The notes under the pieces are model-generated. The model searched no databases, was not told the origin of the DNA, and was given only the letters and a program-made list of their open reading frames with translations. Of a stretch of 64,000 nucleotides of DNA, positions 33,375-43,200 are shown piece by piece. Source of the stretch: Streptomyces sp. NRRL S-87 (GTDB taxonomy: Bacteria > Actinomycetota > Actinomycetes > Streptomycetales > Streptomycetaceae); assembly GCF_000719335.1 (NCBI RefSeq), contig NZ_JOGB01000033.1:1-64000 (forward strand). Direction: 5' to 3'. The position numbers and the translations under genes are program-made. Positions within the stretch are counted from its first letter, which is position 1. Every line of letters starts with the position of its first letter.

Positions 33375-35012
33375 TCAGTGGGCCCCCGTACCGGTGAGCG
33401 AGCGCACCTCCAGCTCGGCGTACTTCTGCTGGTCGGCCGGCTCCTTGGACAGGACGGTGCCGAGCCAGCCGAGCAGGAAGCCGAGCGGGATGGAGACGAT
33501 GCCGGGGTTCTCCAGGGGGAACCAGTAGAAGTCGGCGGTCTTGAACATCGACGTCTCCTTGCCGGAGACCACCGGCGAGAAGAGGACGAGGACCACCGAG
33601 GAGATCAGGCCGCCGTAGATGGACCAGAGCGCGCCCCGGGTGGTGAAGCGCTTCCAGAAGAGGCTGTACAGGATCGTCGGCAGGTTGGCCGAGGCGGCGA
33701 CGGCGAAGGCGAGGGCGACCAGGCCGGCGACGTTGAGGTCCCGGGCCAGGGTGCCCAGGCCGATGGCGACGGCTCCGATGCCGACGGTGGCCCAGCGGGC
33801 GGCGCGTACCTCCTCCTGCTCGGTGGCGTTGCCCTTGCGAATGACGTTCACGTAGAGGTCGTGCGCGAACGACGAGGAGGAGGCGAGGGTGAGGCCCGCA
33901 ACGACCGCGAGGATGGTGGCGAAGGCGACGGCCGAGATGACGGCCAGCAGGACCGCGCCGCCGGTGGAGCCGGCGCCGCCCCCGACGGCCTCGGCGAGCA
34001 TGGGCGCGGCGGTGTTGCCGGCCTTGTTGGAGGCGATGACCGCGTCGCGGTCCAGCAGGGCGGCGGCGCCGAAGCCGAGGGCGATGGTCATCAGGTAGAA
34101 GGCGCCGATGATGCCGATGGCCCAGTTCACGGACTTGCGCGCGGCCTTGGCCGTGGGAACCGTGTAGAAGCGGATCAGGATGTGCGGCAGGCCCGCGGTG
34201 CCCAGGACCAGGGCGAGGCCGAGGGAGATGAAGTCGAGCTTGGTGGTGGCGTCCTTGCCGTACTTCAGACCCGGTTCGAGGAAGGAGCTGCCCTTGCCGC
34301 TGTTCTCGGCGGCCCGGCCGAGCAGCTCGGAGATGCTGAAGTCGAACTTGAGCATCACCAGGAAGGTGATGAGCAGGGCGCCGGCGATGAGCAGGACGGC
34401 CTTGACCATCTGCACCCAGGTGGTGCCCTTCATGCCTCCGATGGTCACGTAGACGATCATCAGTACGCCGACCAGGGCGACGATCGCGACCTTGCCGCCG
34501 TCGCTGGTGATGCCGAGCAGCAGCGAGACGAGGACGCCCGCGCCGGCCATCTGCGCGAGCAAATAGAAGATGGAGACGACGATGGTGGACGTGCCGGCGG
34601 CGGTGCGGACGGGGCGCTGGCGCATCCGGTAGGCGAGGACGTCGCCCATCGTGTAGCGGCCGGAGTTGCGCAGCGGCTCGGCCACCAGGAGGAGGGCCAC
34701 GAGCCAGGCCACCAGGAACCCGATGGAGTACAGGAAGCCGTCGTAGCCGAAGAGGGCGATGGCCCCGGCGATGCCGAGGAACGAGGCGGCGGACATGTAG
34801 TCGCCGGAGATGGCCAGGCCGTTCTGGAAGCCGGTGAACTGGCGGCCGCCGGCGTAGAAGTCGGCGGCGCCGCGGGTCTGGCGGCCGGCCCAGATCGTGA
34901 TGATCAGGGTGGCGACGACGAAGAGGGCGAAGAGCGTGATGATCAGGGGGCGGTGCTCGGTGGCGGCCCCGGCCGCGAGCGGGACGGCCGGGGTGTGTGC
35001 GATGCCGCTCAT
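33375..35012 (-). CDS. Sodium/solute symporter, acetate permease (ActP) type
   Basis: 545 residues, about 13 membrane helices. SSS-family features include GDYMSAASFLGIAGAIALFGYDG and AISAVAFATILAVVAGLTLASSSSFAHDLY, the latter typical of ActP/MctC monocarboxylate transporters. It likely imports acetate, pyruvate or related acids with sodium. The ATG at 35012 overlaps the stop of the upstream DUF485 gene, a standard pair in which the small protein is thought to aid assembly. GGAGG precedes the start. Confidence 0.94.
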   Translation of the reverse strand: MSGIAHTPAVPLAAGAATEHRPLIITLFALFVVATLIITIWAGRQTRGAADFYAGGRQFTGFQNGLAISGDYMSAASFLGIAGAIALFGYDGFLYSIGFLVAWLVALLLVAEPLRNSGRYTMGDVLAYRMRQRPVRTAAGTSTIVVSIFYLLAQMAGAGVLVSLLLGITSDGGKVAIVALVGVLMIVYVTIGGMKGTTWVQMVKAVLLIAGALLITFLVMLKFDFSISELLGRAAENSGKGSSFLEPGLKYGKDATTKLDFISLGLALVLGTAGLPHILIRFYTVPTAKAARKSVNWAIGIIGAFYLMTIALGFGAAALLDRDAVIASNKAGNTAAPMLAEAVGGGAGSTGGAVLLAVISAVAFATILAVVAGLTLASSSSFAHDLYVNVIRKGNATEQEEVRAARWATVGIGAVAIGLGTLARDLNVAGLVALAFAVAASANLPTILYSLFWKRFTTRGALWSIYGGLISSVVLVLFSPVVSGKETSMFKTADFYWFPLENPGIVSIPLGFLLGWLGTVLSKEPADQQKYAELEVRSLTGTGAH

Positions 35013-35374
35013 GCGCCTTCCTCCATACCGGACTTGATGGACTCGGCCTGCGGGTCGAGGACGGCGGCGGCGTGCCGGGAGTACCACCAGGCGATCAGGA
35101 ACGTGGTGGCGAACTGGGCGAGCCCGAGCACGAGGGCGACGTTGATGTTGCCGAGGAGCTTGATGCCCATGAACCCGCCGGCGTAGTTCGACAGCAGCAC
35201 GTAGACCAGGTACCAGGCGATGAACGCCACGGTGAGCGGGAAGGCGAACGAGCGGTAGGAGCGGCGCAGCTCGCCGAACTCCGGGCTCTGCTGCACGGCG
35301 GCGAACTCCTCGGCCGAGGGCCCGGGCCGGCGCGTGCCCGCGCTGCCGGGGGGCGGGGGTGCTTCGGTGCTCAC
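35009..35374 (-). CDS. DUF485 family membrane protein, partner of the symporter
   Basis: 121 residues. The DUF485 core SPEFGELRRSYRSFAFPLTVAF and two membrane helices (about 50-110) with YLVYVLLSNYAGGFMG match YjcH-type proteins encoded before ActP. I prefer the GTG at 35374, with AAGGAG 5-6 nt upstream; an in-frame GTG at 35443 with AGGGGG is also possible and would add 23 residues. It overlaps the symporter gene by 4 nt. Confidence 0.9.
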   Translation of the reverse strand: MSTEAPPPPGSAGTRRPGPSAEEFAAVQQSPEFGELRRSYRSFAFPLTVAFIAWYLVYVLLSNYAGGFMGIKLLGNINVALVLGLAQFATTFLIAWWYSRHAAAVLDPQAESIKSGMEEGA

Positions 35375-35512
35375 GGGGTCTCCTTGCGGGGCGGGTGCGA
35401 TGGGAGCGGACAAAACGACCTCCGTGGGGGGAAGGTGTGACACGTTCCCCCTGTCAAGGGCACGGGCGGCAGGACTGGACGGTTCAACACCCGATTTTTC
35501 TTTCGGAATTCA

Positions 35513-35542
35513 TTGCTCAAGCGGGAAGATCGGCGCTAGCTT
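35513..35542 (+). promoter_or_regulatory. Probable promoter of the S8 protease gene
   Basis: TTGCTC (35513-35518), 18-bp spacer and TAGCTT (35537-35542) in an otherwise A/T-rich stretch, about 60 nt before the protease start. Confidence 0.45.
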
Positions 35543-35609
35543 CACTCGTCATGTACCCGTCCAGCGCAACCTGCGCGGACGGCTTTTTCACGGATGATGT
35601 GGAGAACCC

Positions 35610-37151
35610 ATGGCTCATCTGGGATCCGGACGCCGACGCCTGCTGGCCGTGCCGATCGGTCTGGCGCTCACTGCTTCGCTCGGCGTCCTCCCCGCGATGA
35701 CGGCCTCGGCGGCCACGCTCGACGGAGTGGCCGCGACCGCCTCGGACTACACCGGTCCGAAGCTGTCGTACGTGGTCAACCTGGAGCGCACCGGTCCGGG
35801 TACGGCCAAGCAGGTGACGAAGGCGATCGAGGCGGTGGGCGGCACGGTCGTGCACGCCTATGAGCAGATCGGCGTCATCGTCGCCCACTCCCAGAACCCC
35901 GACTTCGCGAAGCAGATACGCGCCGCGAAGGGCGTGACCTCGGCCGGTGCCACCCGCACCGCCCCGCTGTCGCCCGTCCAGACCACGGAGGAGGGCAGCA
36001 CCCAGGTCCTCACCGCGGACGAGGCCGCCAAGGCCGCCGCCGAGGCCGCTCCCGGTCAGGAGCCGCTGGAGCCCAACCAGTGGGACCTGCGGAAGATCAA
36101 GGCCGACGAGGCGCACGCGATCAACCTTGGCAGCTCCAAGGTGACCGTCGGCGTCATCGACACGGGTGTCGACGACACCCACCCCGATCTGGCCCCGAAC
36201 TTCTCCAAGGAGCAGTCGGCCAACTGTGTCGGCGGCGTCGCGGACCAGACGGACGGCGCCTGGCGCCCGTACGCCGACGGCAGCGACCACGGCACGCACG
36301 TGGCGGGCACCATCGCGGCGGCCCGCAACGGCGTCGGCATCAGCGGTGTCGCGCCCGGCGTGAAGGTCGCGGGCATCAAGGTCAGCGAGCCGGGCACCAG
36401 CCTCTTCTTCACGGAGGCCGTGGTCTGCGGCTTCGTGTTCGCCGCCGAGCACAACATCCAGGTGACGAACAACAGCTACTACGTCGACCCGTGGTACTTC
36501 AACTGCAAGGACGACGACGACCAGAAGGCCCTCGTCGAGGCCATCGGGCGCGCCACCAAGTACGCCGAGCGCAAGGGCACGCTCAACGTGGCCTCGGCCG
36601 GCAACTCGAACTGGGACCTGGCCGGCGAGTCCATCGTCGACACCACGAGCCCCGACGACGCGACCCCGGTGACGCGCACCATCGACCCGCGCAAGTGCCT
36701 CGACCTGCCGACGCAGCTGCCGGGCGTCGTGTCGGTGTCGGCCACGGGTGACCAGGGCCTGCGCTCGTACTACTCGAGCTACGGCCTGGGCGTCATCGAC
36801 GTCGCCGGCCCCGGCGGCGACAAGTGGCAGGTGCCGGACACCCCGGACAAGAACGGGCGCGTCCTGTCGACCCTGCCGGGCGGCGGCTACGGCTACAAGC
36901 AGGGCACCTCGATGGCCGGCCCGCACGTGGCGGGTGTCGCGGCGCTCATCAAGAGCAAGCACCCGAACTTCACCCCGGCCCAGGTGCAGGCCGCGCTGAA
37001 GGCCGAGGCGGACGAGATGGCCTGCCCCGACAAGGTCTACGACGCCACCGGCGCGCTGGTCGACGCCACCGCGACGTGCAAGTCGTACGGCACCCAGACG
37101 GGCTACTACGGCGCGGGCCTGATCAACGCCCTGCGCGCCGTGAAGTGGTAG
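35610..37151 (+). CDS. Secreted subtilisin-type (S8) serine peptidase
   Basis: 513 residues. A signal peptide (1-35, ending TASAATL) and an inhibitor-like propeptide (about 50-125) precede the catalytic domain, whose triad is Asp184 (VIDTGVDDTHPD), His227 (DHGTHVAGT) and Ser434 (GTSMAGPHVAG), with Asn289-type oxyanion residue in TNNSYY. It is an extracellular protease. Unpaired Cys in CVGG, NCKD, RKCLD, CPDK and TCKS could form disulfides. The ATG at 35610 follows GGAGAACCC. It is followed by a strong terminator. Confidence 0.95.
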   Translation: MAHLGSGRRRLLAVPIGLALTASLGVLPAMTASAATLDGVAATASDYTGPKLSYVVNLERTGPGTAKQVTKAIEAVGGTVVHAYEQIGVIVAHSQNPDFAKQIRAAKGVTSAGATRTAPLSPVQTTEEGSTQVLTADEAAKAAAEAAPGQEPLEPNQWDLRKIKADEAHAINLGSSKVTVGVIDTGVDDTHPDLAPNFSKEQSANCVGGVADQTDGAWRPYADGSDHGTHVAGTIAAARNGVGISGVAPGVKVAGIKVSEPGTSLFFTEAVVCGFVFAAEHNIQVTNNSYYVDPWYFNCKDDDDQKALVEAIGRATKYAERKGTLNVASAGNSNWDLAGESIVDTTSPDDATPVTRTIDPRKCLDLPTQLPGVVSVSATGDQGLRSYYSSYGLGVIDVAGPGGDKWQVPDTPDKNGRVLSTLPGGGYGYKQGTSMAGPHVAGVAALIKSKHPNFTPAQVQAALKAEADEMACPDKVYDATGALVDATATCKSYGTQTGYYGAGLINALRAVKW

Positions 37152-37180
37152 CGGCGGCCTGATCCGCGGTACGTGACACG

Positions 37181-37227
37181 CGGCGAGAGGGGCCGGGCGG
37201 AATCGTTTCGCCCGGCCCCTCTCGCCG
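37181..37227. terminator. Terminator after the S8 protease gene
   Basis: A 19-bp perfect stem between 37181-37199 and 37209-37227 with a 9-nt loop. Confidence 0.88.
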
Positions 37228-37240
37228 TACGGCCCGTCAG

Positions 37241-37307
37241 GGCCTGGTGCCCCTCAAGGCCTGATGCCCGTCAAGGCCTGATGCCCGTCAAGGCTGATCC
37301 CGTCAGG
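37241..37307. repeat. 17-bp tandem repeat at the 3' end of the alcohol dehydrogenase gene
   Basis: Units GGCCTGGTGCCCCTCAA, GGCCTGATGCCCGTCAA (twice, at 37258 and 37275) and a shortened fourth copy run into the stop codon of the dehydrogenase at 37303-37305. It looks like a recent local duplication of the gene's 3' flank. Confidence 0.85.
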
Positions 37308-38346
37308 GCTTGATGAGCACCTTCAGGGCGGAGCGGTCGTCCATCGCGCGGTAGCCGTCGGGGACCTCGTCCAGGGTGACGGCGCGGTCGAAGACCGGGG
37401 ACGGGTCGATGGTGCCGTCGAGGACGTCCGCGAGCAGCTCGGGCAGGTACGCCCGGACCGGGGCGACACCGCCGCGCAGGGTGATGTTCCGGTCGAACAT
37501 GACGCCGAGGTCCAGGCCGGTGCCGCTGCCGTGCGGCACGCCCACGTAACCGATGGCGCCGCCGTCGCGGGTGATGTTCACGGCGGTGCGCATGGACTGC
37601 TCGGTGCCGACGGCCTCGATGACCGCGTGCGCGCCCTGGCCGCCGGTGAGCTCGCGCACGGCGGCCTCGGCGGCCTCCCCGCGCTCGGCGACCACGTCGG
37701 TGGCGCCGAAGCGCTTGGCGATGTCGGTACGGGCGCTGTGCCGGCCCAGCGCGATGATGCGGTCGGCGCCCAGCCGCTTGGCCGCCAGGACGCCGCACAG
37801 GCCCACCGCACCGTCGCCCACCACGGCGACGGTGGAGCCCTCGCGCACGCCCGCGCCGAGGGCGGCGTGGTGGCCGGTGCCCATGACGTCGGAGAGCGCG
37901 AGCAGCGCGGTCAGCAGGTGGTCGTCGGAGGCGGCCGCGGCGGGCAGCTTCACCAGCGTGCCGTCGGCGTGCGGGACGCGGACGGCCTCGCCCTGACCCC
38001 CGTCGAAGCCCACGGAGCCCCAGAAGCCGCCGTGCACGCAGGAGGTGTGCAGGCCCTCGCGGCAGTAGTCGCAGGTGCCGTCGGACCACATGAAGGGGGC
38101 CACGACCAGGTCTCCGGCGCGGAAGCCGGACACCTCGGAGCCGGTCTCCTCGACGATGCCGAGGAACTCGTGTCCGATGCGCTGCCCGGGCTCGCGCTTG
38201 GCCTCGCCGCGGTAGGCCCACAGGTCGCTGCCGCAGATGCAGGCGCGCAGCACGCGGACGACGGCGTCCTGCGGCTGCTTGACGGCGGCGTCGGGCACCT
38301 CCTCCACGCGGATGTCGTGCGGGGCGTGGATGACGGTGGCGCGCAT
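37303..38346 (-). CDS. Zinc-dependent alcohol dehydrogenase
   Basis: 347 residues of the medium-chain dehydrogenase superfamily. Catalytic zinc ligands lie in CICGSDLW and GHEFLG; a structural-zinc region CDYCREGLHTSC is partly conserved; the Rossmann motif is GDGAVGLCGVLAAKRLG. The pattern resembles threonine/formaldehyde-type NAD(P)-dependent dehydrogenases; the substrate is unknown. The ATG at 38346 is preceded only by CGCCGAAC, a weak RBS. It is a lone gene. Confidence 0.92.
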   Translation of the reverse strand: MRATVIHAPHDIRVEEVPDAAVKQPQDAVVRVLRACICGSDLWAYRGEAKREPGQRIGHEFLGIVEETGSEVSGFRAGDLVVAPFMWSDGTCDYCREGLHTSCVHGGFWGSVGFDGGQGEAVRVPHADGTLVKLPAAAASDDHLLTALLALSDVMGTGHHAALGAGVREGSTVAVVGDGAVGLCGVLAAKRLGADRIIALGRHSARTDIAKRFGATDVVAERGEAAEAAVRELTGGQGAHAVIEAVGTEQSMRTAVNITRDGGAIGYVGVPHGSGTGLDLGVMFDRNITLRGGVAPVRAYLPELLADVLDGTIDPSPVFDRAVTLDEVPDGYRAMDDRSALKVLIKP

Positions 38347-38496
38347 GTTCGGCGTTCCTTGCCTTCGGTACCGGCCCGCCGGATCCGGATCGCGGCCCGC
38401 GCGGGTATGACGTCCCTACCGTACGCCCGGGTGGTCGGCGGGGCCTGGGCGGAGGGGGTCGTTCCGCGGCGGGTGCGGGGACCTCGGGGACCCCCC

Positions 38497-39222
38497 CTAC
38501 GCGGGGCGCAGGGTGCGCACGCCGGGCCGCAGGCCGCCCGCGGCCAGCAGGTACTGGGCCGCGAGGTACGTGAGCATGATCCAGAAGTCGGGCCGGGGCA
38601 GTTGGGGCCACTCGGCCACGCCCGTGGCGATCAGGGTGTCGGAGAGCAGGAACAGCGCCCCGCCGATGCCCGCGACCGGGCCCAGGACGCCGGAGCGGAA
38701 GGCCATGGCGGTCAGCAGCAGGCTGTAGCCCGCCACCGGGATGCGCAGCTCCGCGGGCAGGTCGGACCAGAGCAGGCTGACGGTCGTGACCAGGGCGAGG
38801 GCGTACGCCGCGCCGAGCAGCGGGTGGGCCCGGGCGCGACCGAAGAGCACGAGGTAGCAGACGTGCCCGAGGGCGAAGGAGCCCATGCCGACGAGGAAGG
38901 CCGGGTCGGCGTCGAAGAGCAGCGCCAGGTCACCGCCCCACCCGAAGGCGAGCGCGGCCACCAGCAGCCAGGGACCGCGCCGGGTCAGGACGTGGCCCAC
39001 GAGCAGCGGCATCAGCAGCGGCTTGGCGAGCACGTGCCCGGGGTGCCAGCCGGCGAGCAGGGCGCCGAGGTCGAGGACGGACGCGGCACCGAAGGCGACC
39101 AGCAGTCCGCGGGCCACCGCGTCGCGGTACCCGGCGACCTTGGGCGCGGCCCAGGAGGGCACGCGCAGCCCTGCGGCGGTGCCGCCGACCGGCTCGGGCG
39201 TCGGGGCGGTGCGGGCGCTCAT
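38497..39222 (-). CDS. Lysoplasmalogenase family (TMEM86/YhhN) membrane protein
   Basis: 241 residues with about eight hydrophobic segments. KPLLMPLLVGHVL, WGGDLALLFDADPAFLVGMGSFALGHVCYLVLF and LSDTLIA carry the conserved acidic residues of the YhhN family. Animal TMEM86 hydrolyses the vinyl-ether bond of lysoplasmalogens; bacterial function is mostly inferred. The ATG at 39222 overlaps the stop of the upstream fatty-acid-hydroxylase-family gene, so the two are coupled and probably act on the same lipids. Confidence 0.88.
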   Translation of the reverse strand: MSARTAPTPEPVGGTAAGLRVPSWAAPKVAGYRDAVARGLLVAFGAASVLDLGALLAGWHPGHVLAKPLLMPLLVGHVLTRRGPWLLVAALAFGWGGDLALLFDADPAFLVGMGSFALGHVCYLVLFGRARAHPLLGAAYALALVTTVSLLWSDLPAELRIPVAGYSLLLTAMAFRSGVLGPVAGIGGALFLLSDTLIATGVAEWPQLPRPDFWIMLTYLAAQYLLAAGGLRPGVRTLRPA

Positions 39223-40160
39223 GCGGGGGACTCCGTGGGGGTCGAGGGGGTGGGGACGGGGGTGGGAGCGAGGGGGGCGGGGGCGGTTGCGGCGGTGTCG
39301 GGGGCCGGGACCGGGGCCGGGGCCGGGGCCGGGGCCGGCTGCCAGCCCGGGCCCTTGAAGACCCGGCCGGCCCGCTCGCGCCAGCTCGTGGCGGCCCGTA
39401 CGTCGCGGGCGATGGCGGCGTACTCGTGGGTGGCCACGCGCAGGGGGTTGTGGGTGGTGATGTTCTTCGTGAGGCCGAAGAGCGGCCGCTCGGTCTCGGC
39501 CGTGAACGAGCCGAACATCCGGTCCCAGACGATCAGGATCCCGCCGTAGTTGCGGTCCAGGTAGCCGCCCTGCGAGGCGTGGTGCACGCGGTGGTGGGAG
39601 GGGGTGTTGAAGACGTACTCGACGGGGCGCGGCAGCCTGTCGATCCGCTCGGTGTGGATCCAGAACTGGTACAGGAGGTTCACCGAGTAGCAGAAGGCCA
39701 GCGCCGCCGGGTGCACGCCGAGCGCGATCACGGGCAGGTAGAAGGGCCACGAGGTGGCGCCGGTCCAGGGCTGGCGCAGCGCGGTCGAGAGGTTGAACCT
39801 GCGGCTGCTGTGGTGCACCACGTGCGAGGCCCACAGGATGCGGACGACGTGGTGGCTGCGGTGCTGCCAGTAGTAGCAGAAGTCCTGCGCGAGCAGCATG
39901 AGCGCGAGGGTCCACCACAGGAACGGCACCCGCAGCGGGGTCAGTTCGTACACCACCGTGTAGAGCGCGACGAACGGGATCTTCGAGAAGAAGTCGAAGA
40001 AGAGGCTGCCCAGCCCCATGGTCAGGCTGGTGGCCGTGTCCTTCGCCTCGTACCCGGCGGCGTCCTCGTCCGGATGGATCCGGTAGCTCACCGCTTCCAG
40101 GATCGTGAGCAGCACGAAGGCGGGTATGGACCACAGCACGACGTCGGGCAGGTTCGGCAT
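39219..40160 (-). CDS. Sterol desaturase / fatty-acid hydroxylase superfamily protein
   Basis: 313 residues from MPNLPDVVLW. Four or more membrane helices and the di-iron histidine boxes are visible: HRSHH, HVVHHSSRRFN and HHRVHHA, with a further His region near RNYGG. The family oxygenates lipids and includes alkylglycerol monooxygenase (TMEM195). The C-terminal 40 residues are an Ala/Pro repeat encoded by GGGGCC hexamers. I chose ATG 40160 because TATCGT lies 6 nt upstream, suggesting a leaderless transcript; GTG 40190 is the longer option. Confidence 0.9.
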   Translation of the reverse strand: MPNLPDVVLWSIPAFVLLTILEAVSYRIHPDEDAAGYEAKDTATSLTMGLGSLFFDFFSKIPFVALYTVVYELTPLRVPFLWWTLALMLLAQDFCYYWQHRSHHVVRILWASHVVHHSSRRFNLSTALRQPWTGATSWPFYLPVIALGVHPAALAFCYSVNLLYQFWIHTERIDRLPRPVEYVFNTPSHHRVHHASQGGYLDRNYGGILIVWDRMFGSFTAETERPLFGLTKNITTHNPLRVATHEYAAIARDVRAATSWRERAGRVFKGPGWQPAPAPAPAPVPAPDTAATAPAPLAPTPVPTPSTPTESPA

Positions 40161-40203
40161 GCCCGCACGATAGAGGCGGCGGGGCGGCACGGCTAGGGGG
40201 TGT

Positions 40204-40215
40204 TACCGATCGGTA
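40204..40215. promoter_or_regulatory. Perfect palindrome between hydroxylase and NACHT genes
   Basis: TACCGATCGGTA is a 12-nt perfect palindrome in the 121-nt divergent region, with a GTTACCG half-site repeated downstream near 40225. It resembles TetR-family operators. It lies upstream of the predicted leaderless promoter of the hydroxylase gene and 67 nt before the NACHT start. Confidence 0.5.
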
Positions 40216-40281
40216 TCCGGCGGGGTTACCGGGGGTTCGCGCGATAGGGTCCGAGCACGCTCCGAGGAGGGGGTCCGGGGG

Positions 40282-43200
40282 ATGACGGGCATCGAGACGG
40301 CCGTCTTACGCACGGCGGGCGCGGTGGGCGGCTGGCTCTACCGCTCGCGGCTGGGGCAGGTGCCGGGAGCCGGTCTGGCGGACCGGCCGGTCCGGCCGGG
40401 GCGGCACTGGCAGCGCCCGGCCCAACTCGGGGAGGCGGAGCTGCGCCGGCTGGCCGAAGGCCTCGCCGAACGCCTCGGCCCGGCCACGGCCCGGCTGCCG
40501 CAACACGAGCGGCTCGCGGCCCTCGCCGCAGTCGCCGACGCCTTCGCGGGGCTCGGCCCGCTGGACGCGGACACGGTCCTCGCGGCGGACTTCGACCCGG
40601 CGGAGCTGGCGGCGCGGGTGCGGGTGCCGCCGGGAGCGGGGCTGAGCGCGGCGGCGGAGGCGCTGTGCTGGGAGCTGATCCGGGCGGCGTGCGCACACGC
40701 GGCCGACTACCTGACGACGCTCCCCTCGTTCGGCGCCCGCGCGGACGTCGAACTGGTGCGGCGTGCGGGCGAGTTGCAGCGTACGGTCGACCGCCTCGCG
40801 GACCGCGCCGACGGAGCCGCGCTCGCCTTCGAGGAACGGTACGCCGCCTACGTCGCCCAGTCGTACGGCCGTCTCCAGCTCTTCGGCCTGACCCTGGGCT
40901 CGGGCCGCCGCGAGTGGCCGCTGGACCTGGCGTACATCAGCCTGGCGGTCAGCGCGGAGCAGCACCACCTGCAGCCGGGCGAACCCGGCCCGCACCCCAC
41001 CACCGTCAAGGCGGAGCGGGCCCTGGGGGCCGCGGACCGGGTGCTGCTGCGCGGCCCGGCGGGCTCCGGCAAGAGCACGCTGCTCCAGTGGCTCGCCGTA
41101 CACGCTGCCCGGCGGGAGGACGGGCCGTGGCGCATGTGCGTGCCGTTCGTACTGCGGCTGCGCTCGTTCACGACGGCCGACGCCCTGCCGCTGCCGGAGG
41201 ACTTCCTCAAGGCCGGCGGGGTGCCGCTGGCGGCCCCGCCGGGCTGGGTCGAGGAGCTGATGCTCGGCGGGCGGGCGTTGGTCCTGGTCGACGGCGTGGA
41301 CGAGGTCCCGCAGCGGCTGCGCGGCCGTACGGAGACCTGGCTGCGCTCGCTGGTCTCCGCCTTCCCGAAGGCGCGGTACGTGGTGACGACCCGGCCGTCG
41401 GCGGTGCCGGAGGACTGGCTCGCGGGACAGGGCTTCGTACCTCACGCGCTGCTGCCGATGGAGCGGGAGGACGTGGGGGCGTTCATCGCGCACTGGCACA
41501 CGGCGGCGCGTGCGGAGGCCGGCGCCGGCGGCGAGGACCTGGACGCGTACGAGGCTTCGCTGCGGGAGGCGGTCTCGGCCCGCCGGGACCTGGGCCGGCT
41601 GGCGACCAACCCGCTGATGTGCGCCCTGCTGTGCGCGCTGAACCGGGACCGCCGCATGCACCTTCCGCGCGCCCGGAAGGAGCTGTACGACGCGGCGCTC
41701 GACATGCTGCTGGTGCGCCGGGACACCGAGCGGGAGATCGGCGGGGTCGAAGGGGTCTACCTCACCCGGGACGAGCAGATCCTGCTGCTCCAGCGGTTCG
41801 CGTACTGGCTGATCCGCAACGGGCAGGTGGAGGCGGGCCGGGACGAGGCGGTCGAGCTTGTGGCGCAGTGGCTGGACGCGATGCCGCAGGTGCGGGAACA
41901 GGGGGACGCGGAGCGGGTGTTCGCGCACCTGCTGATCCGCAGCGGGCTGCTGCGCGAGCCGGTGAAGGGTTCGGTGGACTTCGTCCACCGAACCTTCCAG
42001 GACTACCTGGGCGCGAAGGCGGCGGTGGAGTCGCGCGACTTCGGCGTCCTGGTGCGCAACGCGCACGACGATACGTGGGACGACGTCGTCCGCATGGCCG
42101 TCGGCCACGCCCGTCCCGACGAGCGGGCCCGCGTCTTGCGGGGCCTGCTGAAACGCGCCGACAGGGTCAAGGGCGCGCGCAGCCGCCTGGTCCTGCTGGC
42201 GGCGGCGAGCCTGGAACACGCCCCGGAGCTGGACCCGTCCCTGCGGGGGGAGATCCAGTCCCGGACGGCGGAGCTCCTGCCGCCGAGGACTCCCGGCCAG
42301 GCGGAAGAACTCGCCAAGGCGGGCGAACTCGTCCTCGAGCTGCTTCCGGACCTGTCGAGCCTCGGTGAAGCGGAGGCCGCGGCGACGGTGCGCACGGCCG
42401 CATTGTTGGGAGGCGACCGTGCGCTGGAGGTCATCGCCGCCTTCCGACGCGACGACCGGTACGAAGTAGGCCATGAGATCGCCGAATCATGGGGTCGCTT
42501 CCCTACGGGGCGGTTCGCGGATGCCGTACTGACCGACGCCCCGATGCGCGCCGCGCATCTCCACATCCGCTCGCCCGAACAGCTCGACGCGTGGAGCAGG
42601 TTGCCCCACATCCGCCGCGTCCACCTCACCTGGGAGCAGGGCGTGCCACCCGAGATCGCGCGGCACCGGGACCTGGAGTGGCTGGTGTTGCAGCACAACA
42701 AGGGGCTGCGGGACCTCTCCGCCTTGGCCGGTCACCCGACCCTGCGCCACCTGGGGGTGTTCGACTGCCCCCGGCTGACCGACATCGGTGCGGTCGCGGA
42801 CATGGCCACGGACAGCCTGGCCTTCGGATACATGCCGGAAGGGGTCTCGTTGGCGCCCCTGGCCGGGGCCCCCGGGCTGCGGTCCCTGGTCATCGGCTTC
42901 GAGCCGATGGAAGGCCACATCGGGGACGTTCCGGCAGACGAAGGGCTCACCAAGCTGGTCCTGTGGCAGGGAGCACGTCGCATGTCCCTGCGCGGGTTGG
43001 AGCGCTGGCCGCTCCTGGAGTCCTTGACCGTGTCGGGTGACGACCAGTACCGGCAGCTCGTGTCGGAGGAGCTCGGGGCCCCGCTCCGGTCGCTGCAGAT
43101 CCGCTTCGCCGAACCGGTGGACGCGGTGCACCTGGTCGCCTTCGACACGGTGAGCGAGCTGATGCTGCTCCGCTGCACTCTCGGCAGCCTGGCACCTCTG

